A DNA stretch of 8,822 nucleotides from Pseudomonadota bacterium (GTDB taxonomy: Bacteria; Pseudomonadota; Gammaproteobacteria; Steroidobacterales; Steroidobacteraceae), in assembly GCA_021820785.1 (NCBI GenBank), contig JAKADE010000090.1:1-8822 (forward strand), in the 5' to 3' direction. Below are positions 1 to 5,939 of this stretch, one piece after another (the stretch's first letter is position 1; every line of letters starts with the position of its first letter). The notes beneath the pieces were generated by a model that saw only the letters and a list, made by a program, of their open reading frames with translations, was not told the origin of the DNA and searched no databases. A program made the position numbers and the translations under genes.

Positions 1-493
1 TCACCCGCTCCACCAGCGCCCCGAGGATCAGACAGCAGGTGATCGCGGCGAAGGTGGCCTGGAAGGCGACGTACACCAGTTCGTTCAGGACCACGCCCTT
101 GTCGAAGGTGCCGATCGTCGAGAACGCGCCGGTCGCGGCGTTGAACGTGCCGGCGAGAAACAGCCGGCTGAAGCCGCCGATGAAGGCGTTGCCGGCGGTG
201 AAGGACAACGAGTAGCCGTACACGCACCACAGGACGCTGATGAGGGAGAAGCCGACGAACACCTGCATCAGCACCGAGAGCATGTTCTTGGTGCGCACCA
301 GTCCGCCGTAGAACAGGCCCAGCGCCGGCACCGACATCAGCAGCACCAGTGCCGTGGAGGTGAGCATCCAGGCCGTGTCGCCCTTGTCGGGGACGGCGGG
401 GCCGGCCGAGGCCAGCGTGGGGATGAGGATCGCGGTCAGGGCGAGGGCCCTGGCCGCGAGGCGGCGTGTGCGGAGTGTCGAGGCGCGGCGCAT
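1..493 (-). CDS. amtB: Ammonium transporter AmtB, N-terminal part (cut by left edge)
   Basis: AmtB forms a trimeric inner-membrane channel that takes up ammonium/ammonia. The visible 164 residues begin with a basic N-terminus and a cleavable-type signal peptide (hydrophobic to about residue 28, ending TLASA). The first transmembrane helix follows, with the hallmark GLFYGGLVRTKN (residues 59-70). The helix with FQATFAAIT (144-152) probably holds the Phe that corresponds to the outer gate of the E. coli pore (F148 here). The twin pore histidines lie beyond the edge. E. coli AmtB has 428 residues, so a bit over a third is present. The ATG at 493-491 has GGGAG five bases upstream. A sigma-54 promoter and an NtrC box lie upstream, so nitrogen-limitation control is expected. 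glnK, the usual upstream operon partner, is not found before it. Family assignment is secure. Confidence 0.95.
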   Translation of the reverse strand, partial: MRRASTLRTRRLAARALALTAILIPTLASAGPAVPDKGDTAWMLTSTALVLLMSVPALGLFYGGLVRTKNMLSVLMQVFVGFSLISVLWCVYGYSLSFTAGNAFIGGFSRLFLAGTFNAATGAFSTIGTFDKGVVLNELVYVAFQATFAAITCCLILGALVERV

Positions 494-541
494 GTGTTCT
501 CCCGGGCGGTTGGCGTGAGACGCGCCGCCGGCCGCCACGGT

Positions 542-555
542 CCCCCTTCGGGGGG
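542..555. other. Short GC hairpin in the amtB leader
   Basis: Five C, then TTCG, then five G form a perfect 5-bp stem closing a four-base loop. Read on the plus strand the loop is the very stable C(UUCG)G type. In the predicted amtB transcript (minus strand, starting near 591) it sits about 50 bases before the ATG. No T-run follows on either strand, so it is not a convincing terminator. A role in leader stability is possible but unproven. Confidence 0.35.
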
Positions 556-601
556 TGCACGAGCGGCTGGGACGCGCGTAAGCTGATGCCGCGGGCGCTG
601 G

Positions 602-617
602 TGCAGAATCCATGCCA
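602..617 (-). promoter_or_regulatory. Sigma-54 (-24/-12) promoter of amtB
   Basis: On the minus strand this reads TGGCATG-GATT-CTGCA. The family consensus is TGGCACG-N4-TTGCW, with an invariant GG and GC at fixed spacing. Both the GG and the GC are present at the right distance, and only two of the specified positions differ. Transcription would start near 591, about 98 bases before the amtB ATG. An activator site lies 53 bp further upstream, as expected for a sigma-54 promoter. Confidence 0.85.
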
Positions 618-670
618 TGAGGGATTTTCCCGGCGTTTCCGGCGCTTGCGGAAGTCCGCGACCGCAGGCT

Positions 671-685
671 GCACCGTCTTGGTGC
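671..685 (-). promoter_or_regulatory. NtrC (GlnG) binding site upstream of amtB
   Basis: On the minus strand this reads GCACC-AAGAC-GGTGC, a perfect inverted repeat with 5-bp arms. It matches the known NtrC site form TGCACC-N5-GGTGCA. The centre is about 87 bp upstream of the predicted sigma-54 start site, a normal enhancer position. The site also lies about 60 bp before the divergent ubiK start, but NtrC activates sigma-54 promoters and I see none facing ubiK. One box is clear; I did not find a second. Confidence 0.85.
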
Positions 686-739
686 TCCCGCGGCGGCCTG
701 ACGCCCCACTGCGGGGCATGCTGAACGAGGTCAGAGACG

Positions 740-991
740 ATGGATATTTTCGGGATCGACGCGATGGCCCGGCGCCTGGCCGAGAGCGTGCCGCCGGGGC
801 TGCGCACCGTGCAGAAAGACCTGGAGAACAATTTCCGGGCCGTGCTGCGCGCCAGCCTGAGCAAGCTCGATCTGGTCAGCCGGGAGGAGTTCGACACGCA
901 GATGCGGGTGCTGCAGCGCACCCGCGAGCGGCTGGCCGAACTCGAGGCGCGGCTGCAGGCACTCGAAGCAGCCGGACCGCAGCCGCACTGA
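740..991 (+). CDS. ubiK: Ubiquinone biosynthesis accessory factor UbiK
   Basis: UbiK (formerly YqiC, DUF526/BMFP family) is a small soluble and membrane-associated helical protein. It works with UbiJ to support aerobic ubiquinone synthesis by the Ubi complex. The 83-residue product has the usual family length. It shows an amphipathic N-terminal segment (MDIFGIDAMARRLAESVPPG), the central RTVQKDLENNFRAVLR stretch, then the family-typical LDLVSREEFDTQMRVLQRTRERLAELEARL, which forms a C-terminal coiled coil from about residue 50 to 77. The ATG has GAGG nine bases upstream (727-730). The gene is divergent from amtB and convergent with the cytochrome gene, so it is probably transcribed alone. I could not pick out a clear sigma-70 promoter for it. 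Identification is secure from the family pattern. Confidence 0.92.
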   Translation: MDIFGIDAMARRLAESVPPGLRTVQKDLENNFRAVLRASLSKLDLVSREEFDTQMRVLQRTRERLAELEARLQALEAAGPQPH

Positions 992-995
992 AGCA

Positions 996-1020
996 CCGCC
1001 CGGCCGTGCCGGCCGGGCGG
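996..1020. terminator. Strong hairpin between convergent ubiK and cytochrome genes
   Basis: A perfect 10-bp GC stem (CCGCCCGGCC paired with GGCCGGGCGG) closes a 5-base loop, four bases after the ubiK stop and 24 bases from the cytochrome stop. There is no T-run on either side, so it is not a classical intrinsic terminator. Its position between convergent genes suggests shared 3'-end definition. Confidence 0.65.
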
Positions 1021-1044
1021 CAATCCGGTGCGCAGCCCCGGAGG

Positions 1045-1602
1045 TTACTTCGGTTTGCCCTTGACCATCTGCGGGTCGACCAGCGAGACCATGTAGTTCA
1101 CCGCCCGCTTGACGACCGCATCCGGCAGGCCCGGGCGGCCGCCCTTGGCGGGCATGACCCCGCTCGAGCCGTGGAAGCCGTGCAGCGCATGGTCGTAGAG
1201 CGTGGCCAGCCCCTTGGCCAGGTGCCGGGCCCAGGCCGCCTTGTCGCCGGCCTTCGGCGCGCCCGCGACCCCCGGCCCGTGACAGGCGCTGCAGGTCTGT
1301 TCGAACAGCGCCTTGCCGGTGGTCGGTACGCCGAGCCCGCCGCTGGTCGCGGCGCTGCTGGTGGCGCCCGCCGCAGGCGCGATCGCGAGGCCGGCATTGT
1401 TCTGCCCGGCGATCGCTTCGCGCTGGAACGGCGTGACGCGCTGCTCGACCCGGTGGATGTACTCGGTGTCCGACAGGATCTGACGTTCCTGCGTACGGCT
1501 ACCGACGTAGCGGGCGAAGACGAAGATCAGGATGGCGATCGTGACCAGGAGGCCGATCACCATGCTGAACACGTTGATGAAGTGCGAGTCCTGCTTGCTC
1601 AC
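1045..1602 (-). CDS. Membrane-anchored cytochrome c5 family protein
   Basis: This is a single-heme c-type cytochrome that would shuttle electrons on the periplasmic face of the inner membrane. The 185-residue product has an N-terminal transmembrane helix (about residues 9-32, without a cleavage motif), so it is tethered. A periplasmic spacer follows, including an Ala/Ser/Gly/Thr-rich linker (about 77-95), then the heme domain. The heme-attachment motif is CSACH (Cys104, Cys107, His108). The Met in GVMPAKGG (Met150) is the likely sixth ligand and is typical of cytochrome c5. The start is GTG at 1602-1600, chosen because AGAGAGG lies just upstream and the anchor begins directly after it. The gene converges with ubiK. 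A probable -10 element lies 38 bases upstream. The physiological partner (cytochrome oxidase or other reductase) cannot be told from the sequence. Confidence 0.9.
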   Translation of the reverse strand: MSKQDSHFINVFSMVIGLLVTIAILIFVFARYVGSRTQERQILSDTEYIHRVEQRVTPFQREAIAGQNNAGLAIAPAAGATSSAATSGGLGVPTTGKALFEQTCSACHGPGVAGAPKAGDKAAWARHLAKGLATLYDHALHGFHGSSGVMPAKGGRPGLPDAVVKRAVNYMVSLVDPQMVKGKPK

Positions 1603-1639
1603 GAGACCTCTCTGGGGAATCCGTGAACGCGGAAGGCGC

Positions 1640-1645
1640 AGTATA
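1640..1645 (-). promoter_or_regulatory. Probable -10 element of the cytochrome c5 gene
   Basis: On the minus strand this reads TATACT, one base from the TATAAT consensus, within an otherwise GC-rich stretch. It would place the start about 30 bases before the GTG codon. No good -35 hexamer is visible at 16-18 bp spacing, so the call rests on the -10 and its position. Confidence 0.45.
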
Positions 1646-1705
1646 ACCGCTTGCGGGCCGCGTGGCTGAAGCCCTGGCCGCCGGGCGCTCGTCCACCCCC
1701 GGCAC

Positions 1706-1735
1706 GTGGCATCCGGGCGGTGAGGCGCGTATGAT
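1706..1735 (+). promoter_or_regulatory. Probable sigma-70 promoter of tRNA-Arg
   Basis: GTGGCA (1706-1711, four of six matches to TTGACA) is followed after 18 bp by TATGAT (1730-1735, five of six matches to TATAAT). The bases just after the -10 (CCGCGGG) form a GC-rich discriminator, as is common at stringently controlled stable-RNA promoters. This would give a leader of roughly 85 bases before the mature tRNA. Apart from this and the cytochrome promoter, 1603-1828 holds nothing I can recognise. Confidence 0.45.
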
Positions 1736-1828
1736 CCGCGGGCGCTGGCGCAGGCGGCCGCGCCGGAGACGCTCCGGATCGACCACCCGTCTGGCCCTTC
1801 CTCAGGGTCAGTCGCGCCACCACGCGGC

Positions 1829-1905
1829 GCGCCCGTAGCTCAGCTGGATAGAGTACTGCCCTCCGAAGGCAGGGGCCACTGGTTCGAATCCAGTCGGGCG
1901 CGCCA
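1829..1905 (+). tRNA. tRNA-Arg, anticodon CCG
   Basis: A complete cloverleaf can be drawn. The acceptor stem GCGCCCG (1829-1835) pairs with CGGGCGC (1895-1901). The D stem GCTC/GAGT has one G-U pair. The anticodon stem CTGCC/GGCAG encloses loop CTCCGAA with anticodon CCG at 1863-1865. The variable loop is five bases. The T arm is ACTGG-TTCGAAT-CCAGT. G1902 is the discriminator and CCA is encoded at 1903-1905. It reads CGG arginine codons, which are common in GC-rich genomes. No terminator is obvious in the 37 bases before the next (convergent) gene. Confidence 0.97.
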
Positions 1906-1942
1906 ATCCTGATCCGTCCGCTACCGCGGGGCGGCGGCGCAC

Positions 1943-4900
1943 TCAGGTGCCAGCCGCATCATCGGGGCAGGCTTCGCGCACTTTGTGCGTCAACCACTGC
2001 ATCATCTGCTGCATCGCCTGCAGGCGGCCCGCCTCGAACGGATGTTCGTGCACGTCGGCATGCAGGGCACGCGCCTGCGCATCGTCCGGGGCCTTGGCCC
2101 GCAGGAACTCGCTGATGGGGCAGACATCGAGCCGACCCGGCTCTCGGAGGGACATCGGGTCGTGCAGCCGCATCCACTGGTAGGCGAGTGCACCGAGCCA
2201 GCTGTGCAGTCCGCCACCGGGGCTGCGTGACGCAGGCCGTTCCGCAAGCCACTGGGTGAGCGCCGCGGCGGGCATCGGCCGGCACACGCCGTAGCCCTGC
2301 CCGTACCGGCAGCCGAGCAGGACGGCGGCCTCGATGAAGGCCGGGTCCTCCAGTCCCTCGGCCACGACCTCGCGCTCGAGATCCTGACCGATCTGCACGA
2401 CGGTGCGGATCAGGCTGAGCGCCTTGATCGGATCACGGCTCAGGTCCTTCACCAGATTCTGGTCGACCTTGATGATGTCGAATGGCAGGTCGGCGAGGCG
2501 TTTGAGGTTGCTGAAGCCCGAGCCGAGGTCGTCCATGGCGATCTTCACGCCGGTCGCGGCAAGTCGCGTGATGGCCTCATCCACCGTACTCGCCTCGAGC
2601 GCCTGGCTCTCGAGCAGCTCGAGGACCAGGTGCTGCGGCGCCACCTGCGCGGCGCGAAGCGCCTCCTCGACCCACTGCGCGCAATCGGGGTGCACGAGGG
2701 AACTCGGTGCGAGGTTGATGGCCAGCGCGATCTGCACCTGTTGGTCGTGCCAGCGGCGCAGGTGCGCAAGCCCCTGCTGCAGTCCCTGGCGGAACAGCGA
2801 GTCCAGGTCCGTCTCCCCGAGCGCCGGCAGGAACTGTCCGGGCATAAGCAACGTTCCCTGCGGAGTGCGCAGCCGGGCCAGGGCCTCGGCCTTCACGACC
2901 CTGCCGCTCTCGAGCTGCACCACCGGCTGGACGAACATCTCCACGCCGCCGCCGTAGAGCAGCGCGCGCACCTGCGCAACCTCGCCGGTGTCGATGGCGT
3001 GCCCGCGGCTTTGCGAGGCCCGCGTCATCTGGTCCCAGCGGTTCTGCAGCGACAGCCGCCAGGTGCGCATCCAGGCAGAGGTGAACTGATGCGGGTACGC
3101 GCCGAAGAGCATCAGCACCGAGTGGATCGCGCCGTGCCGATGCACGGGAATGGTGACCGCGCTGCGGATGCCGAACTCGCTCATCAGCGTCTGCCACGGC
3201 GCGGCGCGCGTCTCGGCCCCGAACGCCGCGGTCTCCTGCTGGGTGTCGGTCATCCACGTGTTCGCCACCAGTCCCCGGCCGCGCACGTCGCGCGGATCGA
3301 GCACCGGGTACAGATTGCGGGTGCGGTGCGCCTCGACGAACGCGGCGCACTCGGGGCCGGCGGCGCGCTCGATGACCAGGCGATTGTGCGCATCGGGCCG
3401 GCAGACGACCGCGGCGCGCATCCCGGGCAGCGCCGCGAGCGCCTCGAGTTCCGCCTGGACCCAGTCGGCCGCCAGTCCCCGGCCGTCCTGCGGCCGGGCG
3501 AGCAGCGCCTGGTACTGATCGAGCACCGACTGCATCGACTCGAGCTCGCCCTGCAGTTCCAGCTGCAGGCGCGCCTCGGCGGTGCGCAGCGCGCGATAGC
3601 GGGTGCGCGTGGTGAGCAGCGCCGCATCGAAATGCGCGTGCAGCAGATCCCGGTACAGTCCCATCACCAGCGCCATCGCGGCGCCGGACAGACCGATCAG
3701 CCCGTGCACGGTGCCGAGCCGGCGTGCCGCATCCCTGGCCTGCCCGGCGGACGTGCATGCATCGAGCAGGAAGCGCAGGTGCGCGGCCTGCTTGCGCACC
3801 AGTCCCTGCAGCTCCGGCGGGGACAGGCATGCCAGGATCGAGGCCGTCTCCGCACGGGCGCCGAGCTCGCGGTAGAACGCAGCGGCGAACTGTTCGGCCA
3901 CGATATCGATGTGCGGTGCGACGCTCTGCATCAGCTCCTGCATCTCCGGCCCGAACGGATCGAACGCCGTTTCGGCGAGCTGTTCGCCCGGCATCGACAC
4001 ACCGATCCGCCACCACTGGGTCCGGCTGCGCTTGGACTGCTTGGCCTGGTACATCGCCGCATCGGCCTGGCGCAGCAACGCCTCCGCCTCTTCTCCGTCG
4101 AGCGGAAAGAGCGCCAGGCCCATCGTCATGTCGACCGCTGCGGCCGTCGCGCCGTTCAGTTCGAACGGTGTCTCGACGGCGCGGTGCAGGTGGCGCAGCG
4201 CAGCGCCCAGCTGGGGCAGCTCCCGGGCACTGTCGAGGTCCTCCAGGACCACGACGAACTCATCGCCGCCGAGACGCGCGATGAAATCCGACTCGCGCAG
4301 CCACTCGCGCAGACGCCGCGCGAGCTCGCGCAGCAGCTCATCGCCCGCATCGTGACCGAGCCGGTCGTTGACCGGTTTGAAGTCATCCAGATCGATCACC
4401 CCGAGGGCGAGCGAGGTGCCGCGGCGGCGCGCGCGGGCGATCGCCGGCGGCAGATATTCTTCCAGCGCGAGCCGGTTCGGCAGCCCGGTGAGCGGGTCGG
4501 TGCGCGCCATGCGCGCTTCCTGCAGCTGCAGCGAGCGGATGCGCTCCTTCAGATCGAGCTCATCGAGGCCGTGACCGAGCAGTGCGCCGATGCGCGTGCA
4601 CACCTCGATCGTGCCGGCATCGAAGCCGCCTCGCCGCGGGGAGGCGAGCGCGAGAATCGCCCAGACCCGGTTGCCCCGGACGATGGGCAGGGCAAGGATG
4701 CTGCGCCAGCGGTGTGTGCTGAATCCGGCGTGCCAGGGCTGGAGGGTCGGGTCGGCCAGCGTATCGTTGCACACGCGCAGCAACCCGGTGTTCCAGGCCT
4801 TCACGACGACGGAGGCGGTCTCCCCGTCCGTGAGCCGCGGCGGATCGCGGCGCACCTGCTCGGCGCCCTCGCCCGAGAGGGCCAGCACCTCGAAGGTGCC

Positions 4901-5629
4901 GCATGGCCCGGGACGCCCGATCCAGGCGGCATGGAACGGGGTGTCGCCCGCAAGCTTGGCACAGAGGTTCGCCAGCATCTCGTGCTCGCGCCGGCCATGG
5001 ATCAGTACATCGCCGCAGTGCAGCAGCGCGCGGTACAGCGTCTGCAGATCGAGCAGCTGCTGGCGCTGCAGGAGCAGATCGAACGTCCGCTGCGCCAGAG
5101 CGTCCGTCAGGCCGCTGACCGTACCGACGAGGCGGTCGCGGGCGTGCGGGTCCTCATCCTCCAGCGGCAGCGCCCGCGCATCACCGGCCTGACGCGCCAG
5201 CACCTCGCGCGCCAGCTGCCGGTCCATTTCCATGATGTGCTGCAGCAGCCACTGGGCGAGAAACGACAGCAGTTCGACGCTGATGTCCGCGCCGCAGTCG
5301 CGGTTGAGCAGGAACGCCTGCTGCAGGAAGTTGCGGAATTTCGCGTGGGCCTGCAGGTGCGCCGTGCGGTGTGCGCGATCGACCTGCCACTGGCGCATCA
5401 AGCGCGCTTCGGCCCGGAAGTGATCGCGGGTGTAGTCGGCCAGCGCCTCGAGCAGGCCACTCATTTCCTCGGGCCGGGCGCCCCGGACCTGGGCGAGCGC
5501 GGCGCGATTGAAGATCTCGAGCAGCCGCCGGTGCTGCGCATCGAGCAGCGCATCGCCCGTGGCCATGGCGGCATTCCAGTGCAGTGGCTGCACCTGCGGC
5601 GGAAGTTGCGTCTCTGTGCGCGTGGTCAT
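1943..5629 (-). CDS. Hemerythrin-GAF-GGDEF-globin-GAF-EAL cyclic-di-GMP enzyme
   Basis: This large bifunctional sensor (1228 residues) is predicted to make and degrade cyclic-di-GMP in the cytoplasm; I see no transmembrane segment. Domains in order: hemerythrin (about 15-140) with all expected di-iron ligands (His33, His70/Glu74 as HxxxE, His91/His95 as HxxxH, His131/Asp136 as HxxxxD); GAF (about 197-355); GGDEF (377-535) with intact GGDEF at 454-458 and a product-inhibition site RxxD (Arg445, Asp448) exactly five residues before it; globin sensor (about 555-710) with VHGLIGL carrying the likely heme-ligating His642 and a candidate distal Tyr586; a GAF-like region (about 715-870); EAL (about 895-1130) with Glu915, Asn972, Glu1004, Asp1033/Asp1034, Lys1054, Glu1091 and Gln1111 all conserved; and a helical tail with His/Cys (1140-1228). 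The frame stays open upstream to 6097, but that part overlaps the DUF481 gene and has no domain character, so I chose ATG 5629. It has no good Shine-Dalgarno; an in-frame GTG at 5674 is an alternative. Domain calls are firm, except the second GAF and the tail. Confidence 0.92.
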   Translation of the reverse strand: MTTRTETQLPPQVQPLHWNAAMATGDALLDAQHRRLLEIFNRAALAQVRGARPEEMSGLLEALADYTRDHFRAEARLMRQWQVDRAHRTAHLQAHAKFRNFLQQAFLLNRDCGADISVELLSFLAQWLLQHIMEMDRQLAREVLARQAGDARALPLEDEDPHARDRLVGTVSGLTDALAQRTFDLLLQRQQLLDLQTLYRALLHCGDVLIHGRREHEMLANLCAKLAGDTPFHAAWIGRPGPCGTFEVLALSGEGAEQVRRDPPRLTDGETASVVVKAWNTGLLRVCNDTLADPTLQPWHAGFSTHRWRSILALPIVRGNRVWAILALASPRRGGFDAGTIEVCTRIGALLGHGLDELDLKERIRSLQLQEARMARTDPLTGLPNRLALEEYLPPAIARARRRGTSLALGVIDLDDFKPVNDRLGHDAGDELLRELARRLREWLRESDFIARLGGDEFVVVLEDLDSARELPQLGAALRHLHRAVETPFELNGATAAAVDMTMGLALFPLDGEEAEALLRQADAAMYQAKQSKRSRTQWWRIGVSMPGEQLAETAFDPFGPEMQELMQSVAPHIDIVAEQFAAAFYRELGARAETASILACLSPPELQGLVRKQAAHLRFLLDACTSAGQARDAARRLGTVHGLIGLSGAAMALVMGLYRDLLHAHFDAALLTTRTRYRALRTAEARLQLELQGELESMQSVLDQYQALLARPQDGRGLAADWVQAELEALAALPGMRAAVVCRPDAHNRLVIERAAGPECAAFVEAHRTRNLYPVLDPRDVRGRGLVANTWMTDTQQETAAFGAETRAAPWQTLMSEFGIRSAVTIPVHRHGAIHSVLMLFGAYPHQFTSAWMRTWRLSLQNRWDQMTRASQSRGHAIDTGEVAQVRALLYGGGVEMFVQPVVQLESGRVVKAEALARLRTPQGTLLMPGQFLPALGETDLDSLFRQGLQQGLAHLRRWHDQQVQIALAINLAPSSLVHPDCAQWVEEALRAAQVAPQHLVLELLESQALEASTVDEAITRLAATGVKIAMDDLGSGFSNLKRLADLPFDIIKVDQNLVKDLSRDPIKALSLIRTVVQIGQDLEREVVAEGLEDPAFIEAAVLLGCRYGQGYGVCRPMPAAALTQWLAERPASRSPGGGLHSWLGALAYQWMRLHDPMSLREPGRLDVCPISEFLRAKAPDDAQARALHADVHEHPFEAGRLQAMQQMMQWLTHKVREACPDDAAGT

Positions 5630-5786
5630 CAAAGCGTGCGAGGTCCGAATTCGCGTCCTGTCGAACCCGGGCACGACACCGCCCCGGGCAGAGGCCGATC
5701 CGTGCCGATTTTGGCGCATCGGCGCGCCGGCGGCCGGACAAACCGCATCATCCTGCGGCATGGGACCGGACGCACCTCTCATTTTT

Positions 5787-5828
5787 GCGCCGGTGCGCCG
5801 GCGGGAATTCGCCGCGGCGCACCGGCGC
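5787..5828. repeat. Long inverted repeat with 14-bp perfect arms
   Basis: The arm GCGCCGGTGCGCCG (5787-5800) is the exact reverse complement of 5815-5828. The 14-base centre contains GAATTC and can partly pair with itself. A T-run precedes the repeat on the plus strand, the wrong order for a plus-strand terminator; on the minus strand it is followed by A, not T. It is therefore more likely a regulator target or a structured leader element than a terminator. Confidence 0.7.
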
Positions 5829-5833
5829 CTGCG

Positions 5834-5865
5834 GATGGCGACGTCGGCGGATGACGACGTCGGCG
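5834..5865 (+). repeat. Tandem 16-bp direct repeat before the DUF481 promoter
   Basis: Two adjacent 16-base units (5834-5849 and 5850-5865) read GATGGCGACGTCGGCG and GATGACGACGTCGGCG, differing at a single position. Each contains the 8-bp palindrome CGACGTCG, so the two dyads lie 16 bp apart. They end about 35 bp before the candidate -10 of the DUF481 gene, where an activator or repressor could act. No known binding consensus is claimed. Confidence 0.7.
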
Positions 5866-5899
5866 CGGCAATCCGTCCGCGCGCGCCGGCCGGAATCCG

Positions 5900-5905
5900 T
5901 AAAAT
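5900..5905 (+). promoter_or_regulatory. Probable -10 element of the DUF481 gene
   Basis: TAAAAT matches five of six bases of the TATAAT consensus and stands out in very GC-rich surroundings. It gives a leader of about 28 bases that contains the ribosome binding site AAGGAG (5925-5930). No recognisable -35 lies 16-18 bp upstream, which would fit an activator-dependent promoter, possibly using the tandem repeat just upstream. Confidence 0.4.
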
Positions 5906-5939
5906 CCCGGCCTTTCCGACGGACAAGGAGCCGACCGAC

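Larger units (their letters stand above)
5630..5939. other. Divergent intergenic region, no gene
   Basis: These 310 bases separate the divergent GGDEF/EAL and DUF481 genes and contain no supported coding region. They hold a small dyad GCCGAT-N8-ATCGGC (5704-5723), a T-run (5782-5786), a long inverted repeat (5787-5828), a 16-bp tandem repeat (5834-5865), and a probable -10 and ribosome binding site for the DUF481 gene. I could not identify a clear promoter for the GGDEF/EAL gene. CAAAAT on the minus strand (5713-5708), inside the small dyad, is the best -10 candidate, but it lacks a -35. Confidence 0.7.

Noticed and set aside
542..555. C5-TTCG-G5 hairpin as an amtB transcription attenuator
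   Set aside because: No T-run follows on either strand and no competing anti-terminator structure is visible.
703..717. Small hairpin GCCCC-actgc-GGGGC before the ubiK ribosome binding site, as a riboswitch or leader regulator
   Set aside because: Only a 5-bp stem with no larger conserved fold; this is expected by chance in such GC-rich sequence.
466..1626. A 386-codon plus-strand frame spanning the amtB leader, ubiK and the cytochrome gene
   Set aside because: It runs out of frame through ubiK and antisense to the cytochrome c5; both of these have clear family signatures and ribosome binding sites.
1829..1905. tRNA-Arg as an integration (att) site
   Set aside because: No integrase, no repeated tRNA 3' end within the window, and the flanking genes look like ordinary chromosome.
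2630..5854. A 1074-codon open frame on the plus strand, antisense to the GGDEF/EAL gene
   Set aside because: Its translation is low-complexity Arg/Gln/Ala/His-rich with no domain pattern, while the opposite strand encodes six recognisable domains. Long antisense frames are expected in GC-rich DNA.
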